Assembly (NCBI RefSeq): GCF_944393015.1
Contig: NZ_CALXYQ010000005.1
Coordinates: 1 to 64,000 of the forward strand
Direction: 5' to 3'
Length of the DNA stretch: 64,000 nucleotides
From: an uncultured Brachyspira sp.
Lineage (GTDB): Bacteria; Spirochaetota; Brachyspiria; Brachyspirales; Brachyspiraceae
Both the position numbers and the translations under genes were made by a program. The notes below the pieces were generated by a model that did not search any database, was not told the origin of the DNA, and saw only the letters and a program-made list of their open reading frames with translations. Position 1 is the first letter of the stretch. Each line of letters opens with the position of its first letter. Positions 1 to 7,576 of the stretch are shown one piece after another.

Positions 1-4
1 AATG

Positions 5-77
5 CTCCGAGAACAGGGCTCGAACCTGCGACCCGGTGATTAACAGTCACCTGCTCTACCGACTGAGCTATCTCGGA
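5..77 (-). tRNA. tRNA-Asn (GTT)
   Basis: Read on the minus strand this folds as a full cloverleaf: a 7-bp acceptor stem (TCCGAGA with TCTCGGA), a D arm with AGCTCAGTCGGTAGAGC, an anticodon loop CTGTTAA giving anticodon GTT (asparagine), and a T arm with GGTTCGAGCCC. No CCA is encoded after the discriminator G. It is 73 bases long with no intron and no unusual base. Confidence 0.97.
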
Positions 78-143
78 TTGTTATTTAATGTTTAAGTATT
101 ATAGCACAAAGCAAAAAAATGTCAACACCTAAAACATATTTTT

Positions 144-680
144 TTATTTATAAGCACTAAAATATTCTAAAATTTCTTTATATTTTTGGGATTTATCTCC
201 TGATAATACAAGATACTTATTTAAATATTCATATACATTTTTACCATACTCTTGTTCTTTTTGAGTATCATTTTTCTTTACAGCATCATCAAATTTTTTC
301 TTATATATAGTTGCTAATTGATAATTAGAATTAGGATCTGCTCTCAAATTCAATGCTTTTTTATATAATTCAATAATCTTATCTTCTTTAAACTCTTTAG
401 TTAAATATATAGCACCGTACATATATACATCACCCAATTTTGGATATGAAGGATGCTGCTTCAAAGCTGCCATTCCTTTAGAATCTAATACATTGATATA
501 TGCTTTTAATTTTGTATATGCATTCATGCTTCCATCAAATTCAGATAATGTACCGGAATACCCTGCTATCCTATCCAATTCCTGATCTTTACTAGGAGTT
601 ATAGGTACAGTAAAATCCTGCTGAGAAAATGCAATAACATTACATATAAATAATAAACATATAATTATTTTCTTCATCAA
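144..680 (-). CDS. Secreted hypothetical protein, TPR-like
   Basis: 178 aa. The N-terminus has two lysines followed by a hydrophobic run of about 16 residues and then FSQQ, a clear Sec signal peptide with a probable signal peptidase I site after residue 20 and no lipobox cysteine. The mature part is alpha-helical. Residues about 75-130 hold pairs such as YMYGAIYLTKEF and NYQLATIYKKKF that look like degenerate TPR helices, so a protein-binding role in the periplasm is possible. It stands alone between the tRNA and the divergent DUF4912 gene. The family is not recognised and no enzyme motif is seen. Confidence 0.7.
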   Translation of the reverse strand: MMKKIIICLLFICNVIAFSQQDFTVPITPSKDQELDRIAGYSGTLSEFDGSMNAYTKLKAYINVLDSKGMAALKQHPSYPKLGDVYMYGAIYLTKEFKEDKIIELYKKALNLRADPNSNYQLATIYKKKFDDAVKKNDTQKEQEYGKNVYEYLNKYLVLSGDKSQKYKEILEYFSAYK

Positions 681-776
681 TTTTTCTCCGTTTTTATAAG
701 CTGTATGGTATTTATTTATTATCGTAATAATTAAAATCTACTGTAAAGTAAAAAAGTAAAAAAGTAAATTTAATTG

Positions 777-804
777 TTGACAATAAAAGTATTTGTTCTA
801 TAAT
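777..804 (+). promoter_or_regulatory. Sigma-70 promoter of the DUF4912 gene
   Basis: TTGACA at 777-782, a 16-base spacer, and TATAAT at 799-804: both hexamers match consensus exactly. The expected start point, near 811, leaves a leader of about 28 bases that carries a GGAG site before the ATG at 839. Confidence 0.8.
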
Positions 805-838
805 ATTTGTGAAAAATATAAATTTATGGAGATATTTT

Positions 839-1615
839 ATGGCTACTAAAAAAACAGAAAAAACAACTGCTAAAAAATCAGCAACCACCAAAAAAGCTGC
901 TGAAGAAAAAGAAGAAAGTACACCAAAAAAAGCTGCTGTAAAATCAGCTGCCGCTAAAAAAACTACTACTGCTGCCGCTAAGAAGACTACTGCCAAAAAA
1001 GCACAGACAAAGAAAAAATCTGAAAAAGAAATAGAAGAAGAGATAGAAGAAATAAAAGAAGAAGCAAAAAAAGATGAATATATACCTGATGAAGTTGATA
1101 TAGTAAGAGAATTGCCTGACAGATATAAAGAAACAAAATTAGTACTTATGATGCGTGACCCTGAATGGTGCTTTTTCTATTGGGACATATCTGATGAAGA
1201 TATAAATTATCATTCTTTGAAAGGAAAAAGAATATCTGTAAGAATATTCCATGTATTTGGATATGATATTACTAATGGAGAAATTCATAAAGAAATAGAA
1301 GTTAACTATATTTATGGTGATAGATATGTTAATTTAGCTATGCCTCATGCTTATTTTATAGGCGAGTTAGGATACTATGATGAAAATAATAGATTTATAG
1401 TATTAGCTAGAAGCAATATGATCTATGCTCCTAGAGATTCTATGAGCAATGTTTATGATGAAGAATGGATGGTTAATGAAGAAATTATAAAACTTTTAAA
1501 ATCTCCTAAAGCTTTAAGAGAAAGTTTATCATCTGCTACAATATTTGAACTTATAGATTTAAGAAGAAATCATTTAGCAGCTTCATCATCTTCACTTTTT
1601 ATGAAAAAAAATTAA
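839..1615 (+). CDS. DUF4912 protein with lysine/alanine-rich N-terminal tail
   Basis: 258 aa from the ATG at 839, chosen because GGAG lies 8-9 bases upstream; an upstream in-frame start at 809 overlaps the promoter start region. Residues 1-65 are almost only Lys, Ala, Thr and Ser in AAKK/TAKK patterns like histone H1 tails, followed by an acidic helix (EKEIEEEIEEIKEE). Residues about 85-230 form the DUF4912 domain (DPEWCFFYWDIS, then a beta-rich part with FIGELGYYD). DUF4912 proteins are common in Spirochaetes and Firmicutes; their function is unknown, and the fold looks carbohydrate- or ligand-binding. The basic tail suggests contact with nucleic acid or another polyanion, but that is inference. 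A strong promoter points to high expression. Confidence 0.85.
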   Translation: MATKKTEKTTAKKSATTKKAAEEKEESTPKKAAVKSAAAKKTTTAAAKKTTAKKAQTKKKSEKEIEEEIEEIKEEAKKDEYIPDEVDIVRELPDRYKETKLVLMMRDPEWCFFYWDISDEDINYHSLKGKRISVRIFHVFGYDITNGEIHKEIEVNYIYGDRYVNLAMPHAYFIGELGYYDENNRFIVLARSNMIYAPRDSMSNVYDEEWMVNEEIIKLLKSPKALRESLSSATIFELIDLRRNHLAASSSSLFMKKN

Positions 1616-1692
1616 AAAATTATTAGCGGTATTAATTGATAAATAATAATAATATTGATTTTTCTGTTTTTGTAATTATTGGACTCTATAAA

Positions 1693-3438
1693 TTAAATAT
1701 TGATTAATGCCGCTAAAAATAATATATAAAGCGGAGAATCTATTAATATAGAAAATAAATGTCTGCTTGTTATTATTTTCTTCTTCATCACTACAAACGA
1801 AATTATACTGCTGTATATAATAGGCACACAATACTTCAATTTATTAATCTCTAACGGAAACTTCCCTATAATAATACCAACTAACATAAACAAAGCTAAA
1901 ATAATCGGTATTATACCTGTTATAAATGCTAGTTTATTAGAATCTATATAAGTAGTTAAAGTTACAGCCCCTGCTATTTTATCGCTTTGAGAGAATTTTA
2001 TTTCAATTAAAGCCTGTCTTATAAACATAAATAAAAATACTATACAAGTAGAAAAGAAATATAAAAACGGCTTTTCTTTCAATACATCTCTATGCATAAT
2101 AAATATTGAACCATTTAATAATACTGTAACAGCAACAGATATTACTATAGCTTTAAACGGTATAAGTTTTTTAAATAATCTAAAGAAAAACGAACTTTCA
2201 AATCTTGATTTATTTTCAAAGCTAATATTATATCCCATTCCAAGCAAACTTGAAAGGATTGACAGCATTAATATACCTACATTAATTTTGTATGCAAAAT
2301 AAAACATAAGTATAGCACTCATAAGTATTAAAAATCTAAAAAATATTTTATACTCTTGATAAAATAAATATCTTCTTTTATCGCTTATCCTTATAGTATA
2401 ATTACTATATCCATTTTCTAAACTCATGTACAAATAGTATAAAGATATTATAATACCTATTTGATATTGAAAAGGCTGCGATAATATATCATATATGGCA
2501 TAAGACATCAAAAAAGCACCTACAGAAAAGAATATATAACCATAATTTAGAAAGTCAAATATTCTAGACATAAATCTTACAAAATTACTAGCATATTTAT
2601 CCTTTATAGTTTGTGCTATATCCTCTATAAGCCAATCCGGGGTGGATGCTCCAGCCATTATACCAACATTTTTATAGTTTGATAAATCTATATTATCCAA
2701 ATCTTCTTTATATTCAACATAAAAAGCCGGCTTGATAGCAGCTGCTATATTATATAAATTTCTTGTATTTGAACTTTCAGAACCGCCTATTACAAGAACA
2801 ACATCATTTCTTTTTGCTATTTCTAATACCTCATTTTGTCTTTGTTCTGTAGCGGCACATATAGTATTTTTAATAATTATTTCTGTATCTTTATATTTAT
2901 CTTGTATTTGATTTACATACTTATCAAAAGTAGATTTCTGCAAAGTGGTTTGAGCTACTATTAGAGCTTTCTTAGAATCATTAGGAAGTTTATTTAAATC
3001 TTCGTCTTTATATACTACATAAACATCATTGGCATATCCGCATACGCCTACAATTTCAGGGTGAACTGGATTCCCTATTACAATAACTCTGTATCCTAAA
3101 GAACTATATTTTTTTACTAGTCCTTGAATTTTAGCAACATATTTACAGGTAAGATTCACTATTTTTTTGGCATGACTAGAAAGGGCTTCTCTTCTTTTAG
3201 GAGATATTCCATGAGCCCTTACAATAACAGTTTTTCCATCCAAGACAGACATATCCTCATCATCTTCATAAGTTTTAACACCTACATTTTCCAACATATC
3301 AAGAGTTTGAGGATTATGTATCAAATGTCCATCTATATATATTTCACTATTTTTTTTAGAAGCCTGAGAAAAAGTATTTTCTACAGCATACTTCACACCA
3401 TCGCAAAAACCAGCAAATTTACCTATATCTACATTCAT
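1693..3438 (-). CDS. ispH: IspH (HMBPP reductase) with a C-terminal membrane domain
   Basis: 581 aa, about twice the usual length of IspH. Residues 1-280 are IspH, the last enzyme of the MEP isoprenoid pathway, which makes IPP and DMAPP. The three cysteines expected to bind the [4Fe-4S] cluster are C12 (AGFCDGV), C98 (NLTCKYV) and C194 (NTICAAT), and the family motifs HGISP, NPVHPE and GGSESSNTR are present. Residues about 290-581 are a polytopic membrane region with roughly eight helices. It contains SDKRRY and, later, SQSDKIAGAVTL, which resemble degraded forms of the two Asp-rich motifs of UbiA prenyltransferases. It lies 30 bases after rpmB, probably in the same transcript. IspH activity is near certain; the role of the tail is unknown. 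Confidence 0.92.
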   Translation of the reverse strand: MNVDIGKFAGFCDGVKYAVENTFSQASKKNSEIYIDGHLIHNPQTLDMLENVGVKTYEDDEDMSVLDGKTVIVRAHGISPKRREALSSHAKKIVNLTCKYVAKIQGLVKKYSSLGYRVIVIGNPVHPEIVGVCGYANDVYVVYKDEDLNKLPNDSKKALIVAQTTLQKSTFDKYVNQIQDKYKDTEIIIKNTICAATEQRQNEVLEIAKRNDVVLVIGGSESSNTRNLYNIAAAIKPAFYVEYKEDLDNIDLSNYKNVGIMAGASTPDWLIEDIAQTIKDKYASNFVRFMSRIFDFLNYGYIFFSVGAFLMSYAIYDILSQPFQYQIGIIISLYYLYMSLENGYSNYTIRISDKRRYLFYQEYKIFFRFLILMSAILMFYFAYKINVGILMLSILSSLLGMGYNISFENKSRFESSFFFRLFKKLIPFKAIVISVAVTVLLNGSIFIMHRDVLKEKPFLYFFSTCIVFLFMFIRQALIEIKFSQSDKIAGAVTLTTYIDSNKLAFITGIIPIILALFMLVGIIIGKFPLEINKLKYCVPIIYSSIISFVVMKKKIITSRHLFSILIDSPLYILFLAALINI

Positions 3439-3468
3439 TATATTTAGAATTTTAAATGAGTAATAATA

Positions 3469-3660
3469 TTATTTAGCTTTAGATATTTTATTACCTTTAA
3501 TACATTTAGTGCAAACTAATGCTTTTTTTACAGAACCATTTACTTCTATTTTTACATTTTGTAAATTAGCATTAAAAGAACGCTTAGTTTTTATATTAGA
3601 ATGGCTTACACTGTGGCCATTTTGTTTGCCTTTACCGCATATTTCACATACTCTTGCCAT
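3469..3660 (-). CDS. rpmB: 50S ribosomal protein L28
   Basis: 63 aa, the normal length for L28. It starts with [11 protein letters not shown] and has the typical [13 protein letters not shown] segment and a second Cys pair (CTKC), giving a C-x2-C ... C-x2-C zinc-type L28. A strong GGAGG site precedes the ATG. It is the first gene of a probable two-gene transcript with ispH. Confidence 0.96.
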   Translation of the reverse strand: MARVCEICGKGKQNGHSVSHSNIKTKRSFNANLQNVKIEVNGSVKKALVCTKCIKGNKISKAK

Positions 3661-4077
3661 TTTTTTCCTCCAAGAAAAATAATATAATTTAGTTTAGAAT
3701 TATGATTGATTAATTATATATTAAAAAAGCTTTTTAGTCAATGATATGATATAAAATATTAAATTTTTTAAATATATAAATTAGGAGCTGATAACTTTAC
3801 TATTTATATTTACTTAAAATTCACAAATAAAAAAATCATATAAAAATCAAATTTATAAAACAATTCATACTTTTTATAAAAAATATACTAATTTTATAGC
3901 ATATTACTATTTTTTTTATGAAATTAGTTTACAAAAAAACTATTAATGATGTATAATATAAGTAATGCACACGGATGCAAAAGTTAATATAAGGTTAAAT
4001 TAAAATTATTTAATATATTTTTGATAAATAGAAATAAGATAAAATTTTAATAAAAAATAAACTATAGGAGATAAAAC
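3661..4077. other. Intergenic region between rpmB and the aldolase gene
   Basis: 417 bases of AT-rich sequence between divergent genes. It holds the rpmB leader and, on the plus strand, the promoter described separately at 3928-3957. No small ORF with a credible ribosome site was seen. Confidence 0.6.
3928..3957 (+). promoter_or_regulatory. Putative promoter of the nanA-like gene
   Basis: TTTACA at 3928-3933, an 18-base spacer, and TATAAT at 3952-3957. This would give an untranslated leader of about 110 bases before the ATG at 4078, long enough for regulation, although no known riboswitch was recognised in it. Confidence 0.55.
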
Positions 4078-4992
4078 ATGAGAAACCTAGATAAGTACAA
4101 AGGAATTATTCCTGCATTTTATGCTTGTTATGATGAAAAAGGAGAAATAAGCCCTGAAAGAGTTAAAAAGTTTACACAGCATTTAATAGACAAAGGTGTA
4201 AACGGCTTATATGTAGGCGGATCTTCAGGAGAATGTATTTACCATAGTAAAGAAGAAAGAAAATTAGTATTAGAAAATGTTATGGAAGTAGCAAAAGGCA
4301 AAATCACTATTATAGCACATGTAGGATGCAATAACACAGCTGACAGTGCTGAATTAGCTGCTCATGCTGAAAAATTGGGAGTAGATGCTATAGCTTCTAT
4401 ACCTCCAATATATTTCCACCTTCCTGACTATGCTATAGCAGATTATTGGAATGATATAAGTGTTGCTGCTCCTAATACAGACTTTATTATCTATAATATA
4501 CCTCAGCTTGCCGGTGTTGCTTTAAATGTTAATCTTTATAAAAAAATGAGAGAAAATCCAAGAGTTATAGGGGTAAAAAACTCATCTATGCCTGTACAAG
4601 ATATTCAAATGTTTAAAGATGTTGGCGGTGATGACAGTATTATATTCAATGGACCAGATGAACAATTTGTAGCTGGAAGATTAATAGGTGCTGATGCTGG
4701 AATAGGCGGTACTTATGCTGTAATGCCTGAATTATTCTTAGCTGCTAACGATGCTGTTAATAAATGCCAGTTTGATAAAGCAAGAGATATACAGTACAAA
4801 ATAGACAGAATTATATACGCTATGTGTGAATGTCATGGTAATTTATATGCTGTAATGAAAGCAATTCTTAAATTAAAAGGCTTAGAATTGGGCGGAGTAA
4901 GAAAACCATTAAGCAATATAATAGATGCTGATAAAGCAAAAATAGAAAAATGTGCAAAAATGATAGATGATGCTATAAGCAGTATAAAATAA
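4078..4992 (+). CDS. nanA: N-acetylneuraminate lyase / DapA-family aldolase
   Basis: 304 aa TIM-barrel class I aldolase of the DapA/NanA superfamily. The substrate-carboxylate motif reads GGSSGE (residues about 47-52), the catalytic tyrosine lies in IIYNIPQLAGV, and the Schiff-base lysine in GVKNSS. The NIPxLxGV motif and GPDEQFVAGRLIGADAGIG favour sialic acid lyase (Neu5Ac to ManNAc plus pyruvate) over dihydrodipicolinate synthase. A good AGGAG site precedes the ATG. It is monocistronic, with its own promoter and a strong terminator, and no other sialic acid catabolic gene lies near, so the exact substrate is not proven. Sialic acid from host mucin would suit an intestinal spirochaete. Confidence 0.85.
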   Translation: MRNLDKYKGIIPAFYACYDEKGEISPERVKKFTQHLIDKGVNGLYVGGSSGECIYHSKEERKLVLENVMEVAKGKITIIAHVGCNNTADSAELAAHAEKLGVDAIASIPPIYFHLPDYAIADYWNDISVAAPNTDFIIYNIPQLAGVALNVNLYKKMRENPRVIGVKNSSMPVQDIQMFKDVGGDDSIIFNGPDEQFVAGRLIGADAGIGGTYAVMPELFLAANDAVNKCQFDKARDIQYKIDRIIYAMCECHGNLYAVMKAILKLKGLELGGVRKPLSNIIDADKAKIEKCAKMIDDAISSIK

Positions 4993-5021
4993 TATTTATA
5001 TTATAAAAATTATTATAATAT

Positions 5022-5070
5022 ATAACCAGTCATTTATTCATATTAAAGTAAATGACTGGTTATTTTATTT
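5022..5070 (+). terminator. Rho-independent terminator after the nanA-like gene
   Basis: Perfect 13-bp stem, AACCAGTCATTTA at 5024-5036 with its complement at 5049-5061, loop of 12, followed by a T-rich run. Confidence 0.85.
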
Positions 5071-5173
5071 TACAAAATAAAATTAAAATCACAAAATAAA
5101 AACGATAATATTTATTTAAATTCAGTATATAATCCAATAATAAAAAACTTAAAAATAAAAAATAATATTAACA

Positions 5174-5201
5174 TTGATTATATTTAAAATTATAGTATAA
5201 T
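5174..5201 (+). promoter_or_regulatory. Putative promoter of the gltD/nfnB-like gene
   Basis: TTGATT at 5174-5179, a 16-base spacer, TATAAT at 5196-5201. Leader of about 50 bases to the ATG at 5259, with AGGAG at 5246-5250. Confidence 0.6.
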
Positions 5202-5258
5202 CTTTGCTAAATAAAATAAAAGCCAAAATACCTAAAATATAAAATAGGAGAGATATAT

Positions 5259-6659
5259 ATGCCACCAAGATCAAAATTAGGCGAAATACCTAGACAAGAA
5301 ATGCCTGCTAGGAGTCCTGAGGAAAGAAGAAAAGACTTTAAAGAAGTACCTCTAGGATATACTGAAGAGCAAGCATATCAAGAATCTTTAAGATGTTTAG
5401 ATTGTAAAGTTCCACATTGTATGGAAGGCTGCCCTGCTAAAGTAAAAATTCCTGAATTTATAGGACTTATAGCAGAAAAAAAATTCTTAGAAGCAGCTAA
5501 AAAAATTAAAGAAACTAATGCTTTACCTGCAGCATGCGGAAGAGTATGCCCTCAGGAAGAGCAATGCGAACAAAGATGTGTAGTAGGTAAAAAATTCGAA
5601 CCTGTTGCTATTGGTAAATTAGAAATGTTTGTTGCTGACTATGAAAGAAAACATGCTCAGCATGAAGATCTAAAAGTAGAAAAAAATGGTAAAAAGGTAT
5701 GTATAATTGGTGCCGGACCTGCAGGTTTAGCTTGTGCAGGAGACTTAATAAAATTAGGATATGATGTTACTGTATTAGAAGCACTACACACAATAGGCGG
5801 TGTATTAATGTACGGTATTCCTGAGTTCCGTCTTCCTAAAGAATTGGTAGCACATGAGGTAGAAAACCTTAAAAAAGATGGTGTAAACTTTAGAATTAAT
5901 GAAGTTGCTGGTATATCATTAGATTTCAATGAATTAAGAAAAGAATATGATGCTATATTTTTAGGAACAGGTGCCGGACTTCCTGCATTTTTGAATGTGC
6001 CTGGTGAACATTTATGCGGTGTTTACTCTGCTAATGAATATTTAACAAGAGTTAATTTAATGGGAGCTTATAAATTCCCTGAAGTAGATACTCCTATTAT
6101 AAAACATAAAAGAGTAGCTGTATTAGGCGGCGGTAACGTTGCTATGGATGCTTGCAGAACTGCTGTTAGATTAGGTGCTGAAAAAGTATACATCATATAT
6201 AGAAGAACTGAAAAAGAACTTCCTGCAAGATTAGAAGAAATTCACCATGCTATGGAAGAAGGTGTTGATTTTAGATTCTTAAGAGCTCCTTTAGAAATAT
6301 TAGGTGATGAAAATGATAATGTTATAGGCGTTAGAACTCAAGTTATGGAGCTTGGTGAAGCTGATGCTGACGGAAGAAGAAAACCTGTTGCTGTTGAAGG
6401 ACAAACAGAAGATATAGAAGTTGATGCTGTTATAGTAGCAATAGGTACTACTCCTAACCCGCTTATAGCTAGAAAAGTTCCTGAATTAGAAACTACTAAA
6501 AAAGGTACTTATGTTATAAATGAGGAAACAGGTGCTACTTCTATGGAAGGAGTATTTGCTGGAGGAGATGCTGCTAGAGGTGCTGCTACTGTTATTTTAG
6601 CTATTGGAGACGGTAAAAGAGCAGCTGCAGGAATAGATAAATACTTGTCTAATAAATAA
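5259..6659 (+). CDS. GltD/NfnB-type NAD(P)H-dependent flavoprotein oxidoreductase
   Basis: 466 aa, the normal size for the homotetrameric GltA/GltD group that also includes NfnB and sulfide dehydrogenase SudA. N-terminal cysteine clusters (CLDCKVPHCMEGCP and ACGRVCPQEEQCEQRC, residues about 45-110) bind iron-sulfur centres. An FAD Rossmann motif GAGPAGLACAG is near residue 152, an NAD(P) motif GGGNVAMDACR near 290, and the C-terminal FAD motif FAGGDAARGAATV near 430. It supplies electrons either to glutamate synthase or, as NfnB, to ferredoxin/NADPH bifurcation. No large glutamate synthase subunit and no NfnA lie next to it, so the partner is open. It has its own promoter and terminator. Confidence 0.9.
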   Translation: MPPRSKLGEIPRQEMPARSPEERRKDFKEVPLGYTEEQAYQESLRCLDCKVPHCMEGCPAKVKIPEFIGLIAEKKFLEAAKKIKETNALPAACGRVCPQEEQCEQRCVVGKKFEPVAIGKLEMFVADYERKHAQHEDLKVEKNGKKVCIIGAGPAGLACAGDLIKLGYDVTVLEALHTIGGVLMYGIPEFRLPKELVAHEVENLKKDGVNFRINEVAGISLDFNELRKEYDAIFLGTGAGLPAFLNVPGEHLCGVYSANEYLTRVNLMGAYKFPEVDTPIIKHKRVAVLGGGNVAMDACRTAVRLGAEKVYIIYRRTEKELPARLEEIHHAMEEGVDFRFLRAPLEILGDENDNVIGVRTQVMELGEADADGRRKPVAVEGQTEDIEVDAVIVAIGTTPNPLIARKVPELETTKKGTYVINEETGATSMEGVFAGGDAARGAATVILAIGDGKRAAAGIDKYLSNK

Positions 6660-6691
6660 TAATTTGGGCAGTAAATATAACAAATATTTTT

Positions 6692-6730
6692 AAAAAAAGA
6701 GACTTTATTTTAAAAAAGTCTCTTTTTTTT
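6692..6730 (+). terminator. Rho-independent terminator
   Basis: Stem AAAGAGACTT/AAGTCTCTTT with a short loop followed by eight T residues, directly after the flavoprotein gene. Confidence 0.85.
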
Positions 6731-6936
6731 ATAAAAAATAAATAATCTCACACATAAATAAAGTAAAAAACTATAAAAGCCCTTGACTTTTATACCGTTA
6801 ATAATAACATAGTTAACATAATTTCATTTTTTTTACATAAAATGTAATTATATTTTTTTCTTATTTTAATAATTATGGTTTTACTTAATTAAAAGCCATA
6901 AAATATATTTATAAATACTGGAGGATTAATCTGATT

Positions 6937-7557
6937 ATGAAATTGAAGTTGCAAATAGGTTTTATCACCTTAATAGCTTTTATGCTTATTTCATGCGGCG
7001 GCTTGCCTACAAAGGAATATGAAAGGGTAACCGCTCTAAGAGATACTGTAGTAAACAAATATCCAGAGATACAAACATTTGCTCAGGAAGATTTTGATAT
7101 AGCAGAAAAAGGCTATGCTGAAGCTGATATCATAATGAAAGAGGAAAACAAAGATGAAGCTGAAAAAGCTAAAGAATTACTATTAGCTGCTGAAACTAAT
7201 TATAATTTGGTTTTAGACAAAGGTTTGCCGCCATATTCTGAAATACTTAAAAAACAGACTGATGAAAGTGCAACTAATGCTATTGATATTAAAGCTGGTG
7301 TAATGTACGCTGATGAATTTGCTAAAGCTGATACTGTATATCAGGAAGCTAATGCAATGTATACAGCTGAAACTAAAGACTACAGAGTGATGGTAGATAA
7401 ACTTTATCAAGCCAAAGTAGCTTATACAGATTTATATAATAAAACCAAAGAACAATTTGATAAAAGTGATGAGGCTTTGAAATTAGTTAAAGAACGCTTA
7501 GCTCAATTAGAAAAGATGATGCAGGAAATAGAAGCCTTTGAACAGGAACAGAACTAA
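6937..7557 (+). CDS. Helical lipoprotein paired with the LysM protein
   Basis: 206 aa. Signal peptide with lipobox LISC (Cys at about residue 20), so lipid-anchored. The mature part is long amphipathic helix, rich in Glu, Lys and Ala (for example EKAKELLLAAETNYNLVLDK and YQAKVAYTDLYNKTKEQFDK), resembling DUF4398-type helical-hairpin lipoproteins. GGAGG precedes the ATG. The next gene starts 19 bases later on the same strand and has a similar helical part, so the two probably form one envelope complex. Function is not known; the link to peptidoglycan is inferred from the neighbour's LysM domain. Confidence 0.8.
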   Translation: MKLKLQIGFITLIAFMLISCGGLPTKEYERVTALRDTVVNKYPEIQTFAQEDFDIAEKGYAEADIIMKEENKDEAEKAKELLLAAETNYNLVLDKGLPPYSEILKKQTDESATNAIDIKAGVMYADEFAKADTVYQEANAMYTAETKDYRVMVDKLYQAKVAYTDLYNKTKEQFDKSDEALKLVKERLAQLEKMMQEIEAFEQEQN

Positions 7558-7576
7558 TATTTTTAAGGAGTAAATG

